From JBBSJV01 sp038256935 (GTDB taxonomy: Bacteria > Patescibacteriota > JACMRA01), in contig JBBSJV010000083.1 of assembly GCA_038256935.1 (NCBI GenBank), positions 1 through 6,070 on the forward strand: DNA of 6,070 nucleotides, given 5' to 3'. Shown here in pieces: positions 1-5,781 of this stretch. Every line of letters starts with the position of its first letter. Position 1 is the first letter of the stretch. A model generated the notes under the pieces. The model did not search any database. It worked only from the letters and a program-made list of their open reading frames with translations, and was not told the DNA's origin. Made by a program: the position numbers and the translations under genes.

Positions 1-1
1 A

Positions 2-646
2 GAGCTTCCCAAAACTCGTATGCGAAGGATAGAATACCTAACTGAAGCTGAGGTTACCAAACTCATCCGCTCGATTGTAAACGATACCTCCAAGATCCCA
101 GAAGTTACAAAGAGGCGTAATCAAGCTTTGATTTTATGTATGTTTGGGTCTGGTCTTAGATTATCAGAAGTATTAGGACTCAAAATCAGTGACGTTCAAG
201 ACATTGATGGCCAGCTCATGATCACTGGAAAAGGTGGTAAGATCCGCACCACTTATTTGGCCCCTGCTGCTATGGAGTCAATCAAACAATATATGGAGCT
301 TCGAGGACAGGACAATTGCCCATATTTATTTATATCATTTTCTAAAAATCGAAACAGTAACCCCGCCAAATGGACCCCATTGACACCACGTATGGTACAG
401 ATGATGCTACAAAAATACGCCAACGCCCTAGGAATTTATAAACACATTACCCCGCACACTCTCAGGCACAGTTTTGCAACCAAAGTCCTATTTGAAGGGG
501 GAGATCTCAGATCTGTACAAACTCTATTAGGGCATGCCAGTATTTCCACAACTCAGATATACACCCACATTACCGATTGGCAAATCAAAGAACTGCACCG
601 TAAAGTCTTTGGTAAAAAAACTAAACCATTATCAGAAATATTATGA
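2..646 (+). CDS. Tyrosine recombinase (XerC/XerD-like), 5'-truncated by window edge
   Basis: Site-specific tyrosine recombinase, probably of the Xer type that resolves chromosome dimers or acts as a related integrase in the cytoplasm. The visible part is the catalytic domain. Numbering from the Met at base 20, it has Arg47 in SGLRLSEVLGL, Lys71 in GKGGK, His146/Arg149 in HTLRH, His172 in LLGHAS and the nucleophile Tyr181 in QIYTH, so the full R-K-H-R-H-Y set is intact. The frame stays open upstream of base 20 to the window edge and reads ELPKTR just before the LTEAEV segment. That is how Xer proteins join their N-terminal core-binding domain to the catalytic domain. The Met at 20 is therefore internal, and roughly 90-100 N-terminal residues should lie outside the window (inference from family length near 300). 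The stop TGA overlaps the ATG of the next gene. The short C-terminal tail after the nucleophile fits Xer rather than large phage integrases. Chromosomal XerC, XerD and a solitary XerH/XerA-like protein cannot be told apart here. Confidence 0.93.
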   Translation, partial: ELPKTRMRRIEYLTEAEVTKLIRSIVNDTSKIPEVTKRRNQALILCMFGSGLRLSEVLGLKISDVQDIDGQLMITGKGGKIRTTYLAPAAMESIKQYMELRGQDNCPYLFISFSKNRNSNPAKWTPLTPRMVQMMLQKYANALGIYKHITPHTLRHSFATKVLFEGGDLRSVQTLLGHASISTTQIYTHITDWQIKELHRKVFGKKTKPLSEIL

Positions 647-1353
647 TCGCTTCCAATATTATCCTGAATGAAACTTATTTGGACCTTGATAAATTGCAAC
701 GGCTAGTTGCTACTAATTTTGTAGAAAATAAAACATTGAACCCAAAAGACTTGGATAAAATTGAAATTGATGAGGATAAATTTGAACATTATTTAAGTAC
801 TTCCAAAATCATAATTCCTGAGCTAAAAGGTAAAGAGGGTTTACCGGAATATTTAAGCAGCCTGTATGAAACAAGGTCTACCCCTACACTACTTTTTCTA
901 GGTGATCTTAGTAGCTATTCTGAGCAAATGCAAGAAGGGATGTTGAGAATTTTAGAAGAGCCACCGACAAATTTAAACATTGTGCTATTTGCTCAAAGCC
1001 CAAGCCAGATTATACCCACCATATCTTCAAGATCACAGATTTTCAAACTCCCTACAGCTATGATTTCCAAGCTTTTAGACCCTACCTTACTAGATAAAGT
1101 TAAATCCAAACTCCCTTCCCCAGCTCAGACAATTAAAGATCTCACTAGCAATCAATTCAGCCTCCCAGACCTAAACAAAGTGGAGCGAGAAGAAATAGAC
1201 TTTTGGCTATGGCAACTGCAGTGCTACTGTGAAGCCTACTATAAACAACAAGCTAGTCCAAAAATTGAAATGGCTCTAACAAATATTATTCAGGCAAGAG
1301 AGTATAATCTTAGTAATGTACAAAAGAAGTTATCACTTGCGGTTTTGTTGTAG
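643..1353 (+). CDS. holB: DNA polymerase III delta'-like clamp-loader subunit, short form lacking the P-loop
   Basis: A 236-aa protein related to the delta' (HolB) subunit of the DNA polymerase III clamp loader, which helps open the sliding clamp at primed sites. The best evidence is residues 84-136: a Walker-B-like strand (LLFLGDLS), then MLRILEEPPTN (100-110), the counterpart of the family LLKTLEEPP motif, then IVLFAQSPSQIIPTISSRSQIF (113-134), matching the sensor-1/SRC region with Ser131 in place of the usual Cys. The N-terminal part that normally carries the Walker A loop and the four zinc-binding cysteines is missing. The segment before the Walker-B strand is only about 80 residues with no GxxGxGK, and the only cysteines are C194 and C196. 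The family is usually 300-340 aa. The ATG overlaps the recombinase stop (ATGA), so the short N-terminus is not a window artefact and the genes are probably co-transcribed and translationally coupled. No Shine-Dalgarno is seen. The symbol is by homology only; a diverged AAA+ paralogue is possible. Confidence 0.7.
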   Translation: MIASNIILNETYLDLDKLQRLVATNFVENKTLNPKDLDKIEIDEDKFEHYLSTSKIIIPELKGKEGLPEYLSSLYETRSTPTLLFLGDLSSYSEQMQEGMLRILEEPPTNLNIVLFAQSPSQIIPTISSRSQIFKLPTAMISKLLDPTLLDKVKSKLPSPAQTIKDLTSNQFSLPDLNKVEREEIDFWLWQLQCYCEAYYKQQASPKIEMALTNIIQAREYNLSNVQKKLSLAVLL

Positions 1354-1376
1354 GGTAAACTTTGCACCAACGTAGA

Positions 1377-1400
1377 GGAACCCTTGCGGTTCCATTTTTT
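1377..1400 (+). terminator. Rho-independent terminator of the recombinase-holB unit
   Basis: A 6-bp stem, GGAACC (1377-1382) with GGTTCC (1388-1393), closes a 5-base loop. It is followed at once by ATTTTTT (1394-1400). It starts 23 bases after the holB-like stop, a typical place for an intrinsic terminator. Confidence 0.75.
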
Positions 1401-1422
1401 GCTTATATGCGCATTTTTCGTA

Positions 1423-1459
1423 TGGGCGATGCCCGTCTCGCCATTTTCAGAATTGGCGA
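1423..1459. repeat. Two mutually exclusive hairpins sharing TCGCCA
   Basis: The block TCGCCA at 1438-1443 can pair upstream with TGgGCGA (1423-1429, one bulged G) or downstream with TGGCGA (1454-1459, perfect 6 bp, 10-base loop). A smaller GGGC-GAT-GCCC hairpin is nested at 1424-1434. The segment is richer in G+C than its surroundings. It lies between two convergent genes, downstream of both stops, so it may add to termination or 3'-end protection of either transcript. No clear T-run follows on the minus strand, so I do not call it a terminator for the minus-strand gene. Confidence 0.45.
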
Positions 1460-1486
1460 TTTCACTCAATAAGAATTATTAATTTT

Positions 1487-2065
1487 TTACATCCAGTCTT
1501 CAGTTTTTTTGTGCCAATTGGAGTTTATCTTCTCAAAAAACATTTGACGAGGTATGTCTTTATATCTATCTGAATCTTTTGTCTGCTCATCACTATAAAT
1601 ATAGCTAATTCTTACAAAGTTATTAGTGCGGAAAAATTCTATATATCTTCCAGATACACTTTCTAAAACCTCAAATTGTTGTATGTGCTGTCTTTTTAAT
1701 TGCAAACTTATTTTATTGTAAAGATCAGAGCCTTCAGTTGTAAATTCCTTTGGCTGCAAATTTTGATCTTTTGCCTCCCATGACTCACAGTTACTATTTC
1801 TTCCAGGATTATATAAATAGTATTTATCTTGGTAATGTAGAGTTTTGCAGGGAGTGTTCCGTGAAAAAAATACAATATCATACTCTTCAATCAGATCAAT
1901 TGTTGGTTCAAGTGCTTTTACAATATCTTCTTCGCTTCGAAAATCAAAAGGTCCAAGAAAGAAATTAGCAATGAAATAAATAAATAAGATAGTAGATATG
2001 ACAGTTATTAAGACTGCAGATATAATGAGTTTTAAAATTGGATCAATACGTTTTTTTTCTTTCAT
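1487..2065 (-). CDS. Hypothetical single-pass membrane protein (192 aa)
   Basis: I do not recognise this protein. It begins with a short basic stretch (MKEKKR), followed by a strongly hydrophobic helix at about residues 10-38 (LKLIISAVLITVISTILFIYFIANFFL). This predicts a signal anchor with the N-terminus inside and some 150 residues outside the membrane. The remainder is polar, rich in Tyr, Phe, Lys and Asp, with two cysteines, C73 and C93, that could form a disulfide if exported (inference). No enzyme motif is visible. No lipobox Cys follows the hydrophobic segment, so it is not an obvious lipoprotein. The gene stands alone, convergent with holB and divergent from dnaK. A consensus-like promoter sits just upstream and leaves a leader of about 9 bases, with no Shine-Dalgarno before the ATG. 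Base composition is more AT-rich than dnaK, which is common for fast-evolving membrane proteins. The clean start, promoter and length support a real gene. Confidence 0.72.
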   Translation of the reverse strand: MKEKKRIDPILKLIISAVLITVISTILFIYFIANFFLGPFDFRSEEDIVKALEPTIDLIEEYDIVFFSRNTPCKTLHYQDKYYLYNPGRNSNCESWEAKDQNLQPKEFTTEGSDLYNKISLQLKRQHIQQFEVLESVSGRYIEFFRTNNFVRISYIYSDEQTKDSDRYKDIPRQMFFEKINSNWHKKTEDWM

Positions 2066-2080
2066 ATTAATATAGTAATG

Positions 2081-2109
2081 ATTTTATTGAAATTGTGACA
2101 GTTTGTAAA
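2081..2109 (-). promoter_or_regulatory. Sigma-70-type promoter for the 192-aa membrane protein gene
   Basis: Read on the minus strand, the -35 box TTTACA (2109-2104) and the -10 box TAAAAT (2086-2081) each match consensus at 5 of 6 bases and are 17 bases apart. Transcription should begin near 2074. That leaves about 9 bases before the ATG at 2065, too short for a normal Shine-Dalgarno site. Confidence 0.55.
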
Positions 2110-2260
2110 ATACTGACATGGTATTCTTGATTAGGCTACTTTTAACATCAGTTAGCATAACTAAATAAATACTTTGGAAGTCTCAATAATACATTGTTTT
2201 TACTTAATTCAATAAATTTCTTCGCTTAGTTAAAGTTTGTTTACTTAAAATACTCAAAAG

Positions 2261-2287
2261 TTAGCACTTGACAACCTAGGTTGCTAA
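2261..2287 (+). promoter_or_regulatory. CIRCE-like operator (HrcA binding site) of dnaK
   Basis: The arms TTAGCACTT and GGTTGCTAA are separated by exactly 9 bases. The known CIRCE consensus is TTAGCACTC-N9-GAGTGCTAA, so the left arm matches 8 of 9 and the right arm 7 of 9, with the outer TTAGCA/TGCTAA kept. It overlaps the -35 box of the dnaK promoter, so HrcA bound here would block polymerase and give heat-shock derepression (family knowledge). No hrcA gene is in the window. A separate 12-base perfect palindrome, CAACCTAGGTTG, lies inside it at 2272-2283. Confidence 0.8.
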
Positions 2288-2296
2288 TGTTATGAA
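2268..2296 (+). promoter_or_regulatory. Vegetative promoter of dnaK
   Basis: A perfect -35 box TTGACA (2268-2273) is followed after 17 bases by TATGAA (2291-2296, 4 of 6 against TATAAT). The start of transcription would be near 2303, giving a leader of about 36 bases made almost only of A and T. No Shine-Dalgarno is visible before the ATG at 2339. The CIRCE-like arms flank the -35 box. Confidence 0.62.
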
Positions 2297-2338
2297 TTAT
2301 TTAAATTCTACAAAGAAAATTATTATTATAAAATTATT

Positions 2339-4357
2339 ATGTCAGTTGTTATTGGAATCGATTTAGGTACAACCAATTCCGCTATGGCCTACGTGGTCGG
2401 TGGAAAGCCTGCAATTATTGAAAATTCAGAAGGAGCTCGCACTACTGCCTCTGTTTTTTATTTTAACGAAAAAGATAGTACAGTCACTATCGGTGAGATC
2501 GCCAAAAGAAATTCAGTACTAAATCCTGAAAACACTTTCTACGAAATCAAACGTTTCATCGGTCGCACCTTCTCGGACGAAGATGTTCAGCACGATGTCA
2601 GTCTTCTACCATTCAAAGTATTTGAAAAAGATGGTAAGATCAAACTTGCTACAAAATCTGATAAAGAATACTCTCCTGAAGAAATCTCAGCTGCAATCCT
2701 TCGTAAACTTAAAGCTGATGCTGAAGCCAAACTTGGACAATCAATCACAGAAGCTGTCATTACAGTACCTGCTTACTTCGACGATGCACAAAGACAAGCT
2801 ACAAAAGATGCTGGAGAAATCGCTGGGCTGAAAGTCCTACGTATCATCAACGAGCCAACTGCTGCTGCCTTAGCGTATGGATTTGATAAAGGTCAAAACG
2901 AAACTGTACTTGTTTACGATCTTGGTGGAGGTACATTTGATGTAACTGTCCTTGAAATCTCTGATAACACTATCGAAGTATTAGCTACTAATGGTAATAC
3001 TCATTTGGGTGGTAAAGATTTTGATAAACGCATGATCGAATTTGTCATTAGCGAATTTAAAAAAGAATCTGGAGTGGATCTAAATAGCGACAAAGCTGCT
3101 AAACAACGTATCAAAGAAGCTGTAGAAAAAGCTAAGCACGATCTATCAGTACAAAGCGAACACCAAATCAATCTACCATTTATCACTATGGGCGAGGACA
3201 ACCAACCTCAACATTTGATGATGACAGTCACTAGAGCCAAGATGGAAGATCTTGTAAAAGACATCGCAGAGCAAACTATGGAGCCTGTCCAAAAAGCTCT
3301 TGCTGACGCTAATCTTGATAAGAACCAAATCGATCAAATCATCATGGTTGGTGGTATGACTCGTATGCCACTGATTCAGAAAACTGTGGAAGACTACTTT
3401 GGTAAAAAACCAAATCTTTCAGTCAATCCTGATGAAGTCGTGGCTCTTGGTGCTGCTATTCAAGGAGCTGTTCTAAAGCGTGATGTTAAAGATATTTTAT
3501 TACTTGATGTCACTCCACTGACTCTTGCTATTGAAACAATGGGAGGGGTTGCAAGTCCAATGATCGGTCGCAATACTCCAATTCCAGCTAGCAAGTCAGA
3601 AATGTTTAGCACAGCCTCAGACAATCAAAGCGCTGTGGATGTACACGTCGTGCAAGGTGAAAGACCAATGGCTGTAGATAACAAGTCTTTAGGTAAGTTC
3701 AGCTTAGCAGGTATCCCACCTTCACCTCGTGGAGTCCCACAAATCGAAGTTACTTTTGATCTTGATGCTAATGGTATCCTAACTGTTACAGCTGTTGATA
3801 AAGGTACAGGTAAAAAATCTGATATTACTATTACAGGGTCAAGTACGTTAACTGAAGAAGAAAAAGCAGAAGCTATCAAAAAAGCTGAGGAAATGAGAGA
3901 AAATGATCTTCAGAAAAAAGCTAAAATCGATGCCAAAAACAACTTAGAAACCACAATCTTCCAAGCTGAAAAGCTGGTTAGAGACATGGGTGATAAGATC
4001 GACGAAGAGTCCAAGAAAAAAATCGAAGAACAACAAAAAGCAGGTGAAGAACTAGTTAAAAACGAGGATGCAAGTAGAGAAGATCTAGAAAATGCTAGTA
4101 AAGCACTACAAGAAGTATTGATGAAAGTAGGAGAAAGCATCTACTCATCAGCAGCAGCTAATCCTGAAGCAGGGTCAAGCGAAGAAACATCACCTGAAAC
4201 TGAAGCAGGTGAGGATATCAAAGACGCTGAAGCTACAGAAAAAGAATCAGATGTTGTCGAAGAACAAACTGAAGATGTAAAATCTGAAGAGGAAACTAAG
4301 ACTGGCGACAAATCAGAGGATGAGGTTAAAGAGGATACTAAGAAAGAGGATAAATAA
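2339..4357 (+). CDS. dnaK: Molecular chaperone DnaK (Hsp70)
   Basis: Cytoplasmic Hsp70 that binds exposed hydrophobic peptides and releases them through an ATP cycle helped by DnaJ and GrpE. All core parts are present in its 672 residues. The nucleotide-binding domain (about 1-384) has IDLGTTNS (7-14), IINEPTAAALAYG (169-181), DLGGGTFD (194-201, with the Thr199 equivalent) and IIMVGGMTRMP (334-344). The interdomain linker DILLLDVTP begins at residue 385. The beta-sandwich substrate domain includes GIPPSPRGVPQIEVTFDLDANGI, and a helical lid follows from about 505 to 604. The N-terminal domain carries the segment after KRFIGR (roughly residues 75-100) that monoderm Firmicutes DnaK proteins lack. 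The last 68 residues (605-672) are an acidic, low-complexity tail rich in Glu, Asp, Lys and Thr. It does not end in the usual acidic EEV-type motif of proteobacterial DnaK. The gene has its own CIRCE-like operator and promoter. No grpE or dnaJ is adjacent, unlike the common grpE-dnaK-dnaJ operon. Confidence 0.98.
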   Translation: MSVVIGIDLGTTNSAMAYVVGGKPAIIENSEGARTTASVFYFNEKDSTVTIGEIAKRNSVLNPENTFYEIKRFIGRTFSDEDVQHDVSLLPFKVFEKDGKIKLATKSDKEYSPEEISAAILRKLKADAEAKLGQSITEAVITVPAYFDDAQRQATKDAGEIAGLKVLRIINEPTAAALAYGFDKGQNETVLVYDLGGGTFDVTVLEISDNTIEVLATNGNTHLGGKDFDKRMIEFVISEFKKESGVDLNSDKAAKQRIKEAVEKAKHDLSVQSEHQINLPFITMGEDNQPQHLMMTVTRAKMEDLVKDIAEQTMEPVQKALADANLDKNQIDQIIMVGGMTRMPLIQKTVEDYFGKKPNLSVNPDEVVALGAAIQGAVLKRDVKDILLLDVTPLTLAIETMGGVASPMIGRNTPIPASKSEMFSTASDNQSAVDVHVVQGERPMAVDNKSLGKFSLAGIPPSPRGVPQIEVTFDLDANGILTVTAVDKGTGKKSDITITGSSTLTEEEKAEAIKKAEEMRENDLQKKAKIDAKNNLETTIFQAEKLVRDMGDKIDEESKKKIEEQQKAGEELVKNEDASREDLENASKALQEVLMKVGESIYSSAAANPEAGSSEETSPETEAGEDIKDAEATEKESDVVEEQTEDVKSEEETKTGDKSEDEVKEDTKKEDK

Positions 4358-4411
4358 ACCCTTCTACCAAAACCCTCTATTTGTCACCCCTGTAGATGTT
4401 AATTATTTTAA

Positions 4412-4506
4412 TGACAGAATCTGTGTATCACCCTGAATTTATTTCAGGGTCTGTTACTTATATTAATAGAGAAAAGATACTGAAACGAGTTCAGTATGAC
4501 AGATTA
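4412..4506. repeat. Inverted pair of a dispersed palindromic repeat
   Basis: Two hairpins with the same geometry stand about 26 bases apart. The first is ACCCTGAA (4430-4437) with TTCAGGGT (4443-4450); the second is ATACTGAA (4477-4484) with TTCAGTAT (4490-4497). Each has an 8-bp perfect stem and a 5-base loop. The reverse complement of the second unit aligns with the first (TCA, then CTGAA, loop, TTCAG, then TCT), so they are two copies of one element placed head to head. ATGACAGA/ATGACAGAT lie at both outer ends (4411-4418 and 4496-4504). The look matches the dispersed CCTGAA...TTCAGG intergenic repeats I know from several bacterial groups. The function is unknown; it could be a REP/MITE-like element or protect mRNA 3' ends. 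Confidence 0.78.
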
Positions 4507-4536
4507 AAATTGTCAGCGAATAAATTGACACTTACA

Positions 4537-4566
4537 ACCCCGTACTCGTTACGGGGTCTAATTTTT
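4537..4566 (+). terminator. Terminator-like hairpin downstream of dnaK
   Basis: ACCCCGTA (4537-4544) pairs with TACGGGGT (4550-4557) as a perfect 8-bp stem with loop CTCGT. It is followed by CTAATTTTT (4558-4566). This is a good intrinsic terminator but lies 180 bases after the dnaK stop, with the repeat pair in between. No closer terminator is seen, so the dnaK transcript may carry the repeats in its 3' untranslated region. Confidence 0.65.
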
Positions 4567-4646
4567 ATAAACTTAGATCGAAAGTAAAAGTTGCGAATTT
4601 TCAATTTCAAACATGTTAATATTTAATTTTACATTTTTCAATATTT

Positions 4647-4677
4647 GTCATTTCGAAAGTAGTGAGAAATCCCATAG
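4647..4677. repeat. Dispersed repeat, copy A (ATTTCGA...GAGAAATCCC type)
   Basis: This segment matches 4784-4814 at about 27 of 31 aligned positions in the same orientation. The two share TCATTTC at the left and GAGAAATCCCATAG at the right, with differences only in the middle. ATTTC (4650-4654) and GAAAT (4666-4670) form a small inverted repeat. The pattern resembles TCATTTCGAGCGTAGCGAGAAATC-type intergenic repeats known from several bacterial phyla (recollection, not searched). Confidence 0.75.
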
Positions 4678-4783
4678 GCTGGCTGTTCAAAAATCAATTC
4701 AAATTAACTAATTTTTAATCAATCGTCGAGGCATTATATAATTCAAAACTACAAAAAAAATAATTACCAATACCTAAAAACTC

Positions 4784-4814
4784 TCATTTCAAGCGTAGCT
4801 GAGAAATCCCATAG
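4784..4814. repeat. Dispersed repeat, copy B
   Basis: Second direct copy of the 4647-4677 repeat, 106 bases downstream of it. It has one extra base in the centre, where AGC-GTA-GCT (4792-4800) makes a short extra hairpin. ATTTC (4786-4790) and GAAAT (4803-4807) are kept as the outer arms. A 10-base palindrome AATCTAGATT (4816-4825) follows at once. Confidence 0.75.
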
Positions 4815-4845
4815 TAATCTAGATTCAATTTTGCACTTTAAAAGT

Positions 4846-4872
4846 AGGGGTAAGCCTTGGCTTCCCTTTTTT
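4846..4872. terminator. Strong intrinsic terminator, possibly bidirectional
   Basis: GGG (4848-4850) plus AAGC (4852-4855) pair with GCTT (4860-4863) plus CCC (4864-4866), leaving one bulged T and the tetraloop CTTG. TTTTTT follows at 4867-4872 on the plus strand. On the minus strand the hairpin is followed four bases later by TTTT (from AAAA at 4840-4843). It can therefore end the oxidoreductase transcript, whose stop is about 100 bases away, as well as plus-strand read-through from dnaK. Confidence 0.65.
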
Positions 4873-4963
4873 ACGGAATGTATAACGAGCCACCACGGGG
4901 GATCTCTCCTTGAAGCCTTGATGACGAATTAGCCAATATACTTTCAAATAGATAAACACTTCC

Positions 4964-5698
4964 CTACCCATACTTCTCTTTATAAACTCCTTCTACACCA
5001 AGTGTTTCTAGTACCTCTTCCATACTAGTTACCATAGCTGGGTGTCCACATAAGTAAAAATCGTACTTTTCTAAATTTTCCAAAGTTTCTGGAATAACTG
5101 TTGTGACTCTACCTCCAAGATTTTCCTCATTGAGGTCATCAGGCTTGAAGTCATCGATTACAGTAAAAATTTTAAGATTTGGGTATTTAGACTTATCAAT
5201 ATCAGCAAAAAACTTGCTTGAAAAATCATCAGATTTATTCCAAACTGCAAAAAATAGATTTATTTCTTGTAAAGGATTGATCTCTAAGCTTCTTCGAATC
5301 ATTGGAATAAACGGACCAAGACCCGTCCCTGTAGCTACAAAGACTTTATCTTTTGTGTTTTCCTGGAGTGCAAAAGATCCAGTAGGGCCAATCGCTTCTA
5401 TTTCAGTATCAATTTCCACGGTTTCAAAAAAAAGTGAAGTTTTGGAGCCCGATTTTGTACTGATCAAAAATGACACATATGAGCTAATGTTCGCTTTAGA
5501 ATCAAGTTTAAATTCACTTGCAAAAGGGACTGTTTTTCCACAGCTTACGATGGAGTACGGCCGCCTAGTTTGTTCCTCAATCTTGAAAGTAAAGAGCTGT
5601 CCAGGTTTAAAACTAAGCTCTGTTTCGGAGCCAAAGATTAGGTAATAAGTTTGAGGAGAAACCTCTGTTTTGGATAACAGTATTAGATTGTTTTTCAT
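4964..5698 (-). CDS. FAD/NAD(P)-binding oxidoreductase (ferredoxin-NADP reductase fold)
   Basis: A 244-aa soluble flavoprotein with the two-domain ferredoxin-NADP+ reductase fold, moving electrons between NAD(P)H and a one-electron carrier through FAD. In the flavin domain, PGQLFTF (32-38) is followed by RRPYSIVS (45-52), the RxYS FAD-binding motif, then a Gly/Ser-rich stretch (ISTKSGSKTS, 79-88) and GPTGSFAL (104-111). In the nucleotide domain, VFVATGTGLGPFIPMIR (119-135) is the GxGxxP pyridine-nucleotide loop. FYLCGHPAMV (214-223) holds the conserved Cys-Gly near the nicotinamide site. The protein ends in Tyr-Gly (YKEKYG), placing the penultimate aromatic residue near the flavin, as some bacterial reductases do. 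There is no 2Fe-2S or globin domain, so it is a free reductase whose partner is unknown. I chose the ATG at 5698; a TTG two codons earlier is possible. No Shine-Dalgarno is seen. The gene stands alone on the minus strand, so the context does not name a substrate. Specificity for NADH or NADPH cannot be read here. Confidence 0.88.
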   Translation of the reverse strand: MKNNLILLSKTEVSPQTYYLIFGSETELSFKPGQLFTFKIEEQTRRPYSIVSCGKTVPFASEFKLDSKANISSYVSFLISTKSGSKTSLFFETVEIDTEIEAIGPTGSFALQENTKDKVFVATGTGLGPFIPMIRRSLEINPLQEINLFFAVWNKSDDFSSKFFADIDKSKYPNLKIFTVIDDFKPDDLNEENLGGRVTTVIPETLENLEKYDFYLCGHPAMVTSMEEVLETLGVEGVYKEKYG

Positions 5699-5743
5699 AG
5701 ACAAAATTTGTTTTTTATTGTTATTTTTTTAGTAGATATTTAT

Positions 5744-5772
5744 ATCTTAAAACAATTGTCCTAACTTGTAAA
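5744..5772 (-). promoter_or_regulatory. Possible promoter of the oxidoreductase gene
   Basis: On the minus strand, TTTACA (5772-5767) lies 17 bases upstream of TAAGAT (5749-5744), 5 of 6 and 4 of 6 against consensus. Transcription would begin near 5737, about 38 bases before the ATG at 5698. The same TTTACA-N17 arrangement is seen before the 192-aa membrane protein gene. The short space to the divergent open frame on the plus strand means the two control regions overlap. Confidence 0.4.
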
Positions 5773-5781
5773 CTATTGCTT

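Larger units (their letters stand above)
4358..4963. other. Repeat-rich intergenic region without a credible gene
   Basis: About 600 bases separate the convergent dnaK and oxidoreductase genes. Content in order: a 50-base spacer, the inverted repeat pair (4412-4506), a terminator hairpin (4537-4566), an AT-rich stretch, repeat copy A (4647-4677), another AT-rich stretch, repeat copy B (4784-4814), a terminator (4846-4872), and a short G+C-richer stretch (about 4876-4925). In the last stretch I see only a second AAGCCTTG (4913-4920) matching 4852-4859. No tRNA-like or riboswitch-like fold was recognised. A 63-codon open frame at 4396-4587 is translated repeat and is not called a gene. Confidence 0.7.

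Noticed and set aside
20..646. Recombinase as a complete 208-aa minimal enzyme starting at base 20
   Set aside because: The frame is open to the window edge and the preceding codons look like the Xer interdomain linker, so the gene is cut by the window.
2..1353. Mobile element or integron carried by the tyrosine recombinase
   Set aside because: No attachment site, inverted repeats, cassette or other mobility gene is seen. The catalytic domain fits a housekeeping Xer and the neighbour is a replication gene.
4396..4587. 63-codon plus-strand open frame with HPEFISGS and ILKRVQYDRL segments
   Set aside because: It lies right across the inverted palindromic repeat pair. Translations of this kind are typical of repeat-derived false genes, and it has no ribosome site or coding-like context.
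4647..4814. CRISPR array
   Set aside because: Only two imperfect copies with a spacer of about 106 bases and no further units, so it is a dispersed repeat.
5103..5645. 180-codon plus-strand open frame
   Set aside because: It is fully antisense to the oxidoreductase, whose FAD and NAD(P) motifs are clear on the minus strand.
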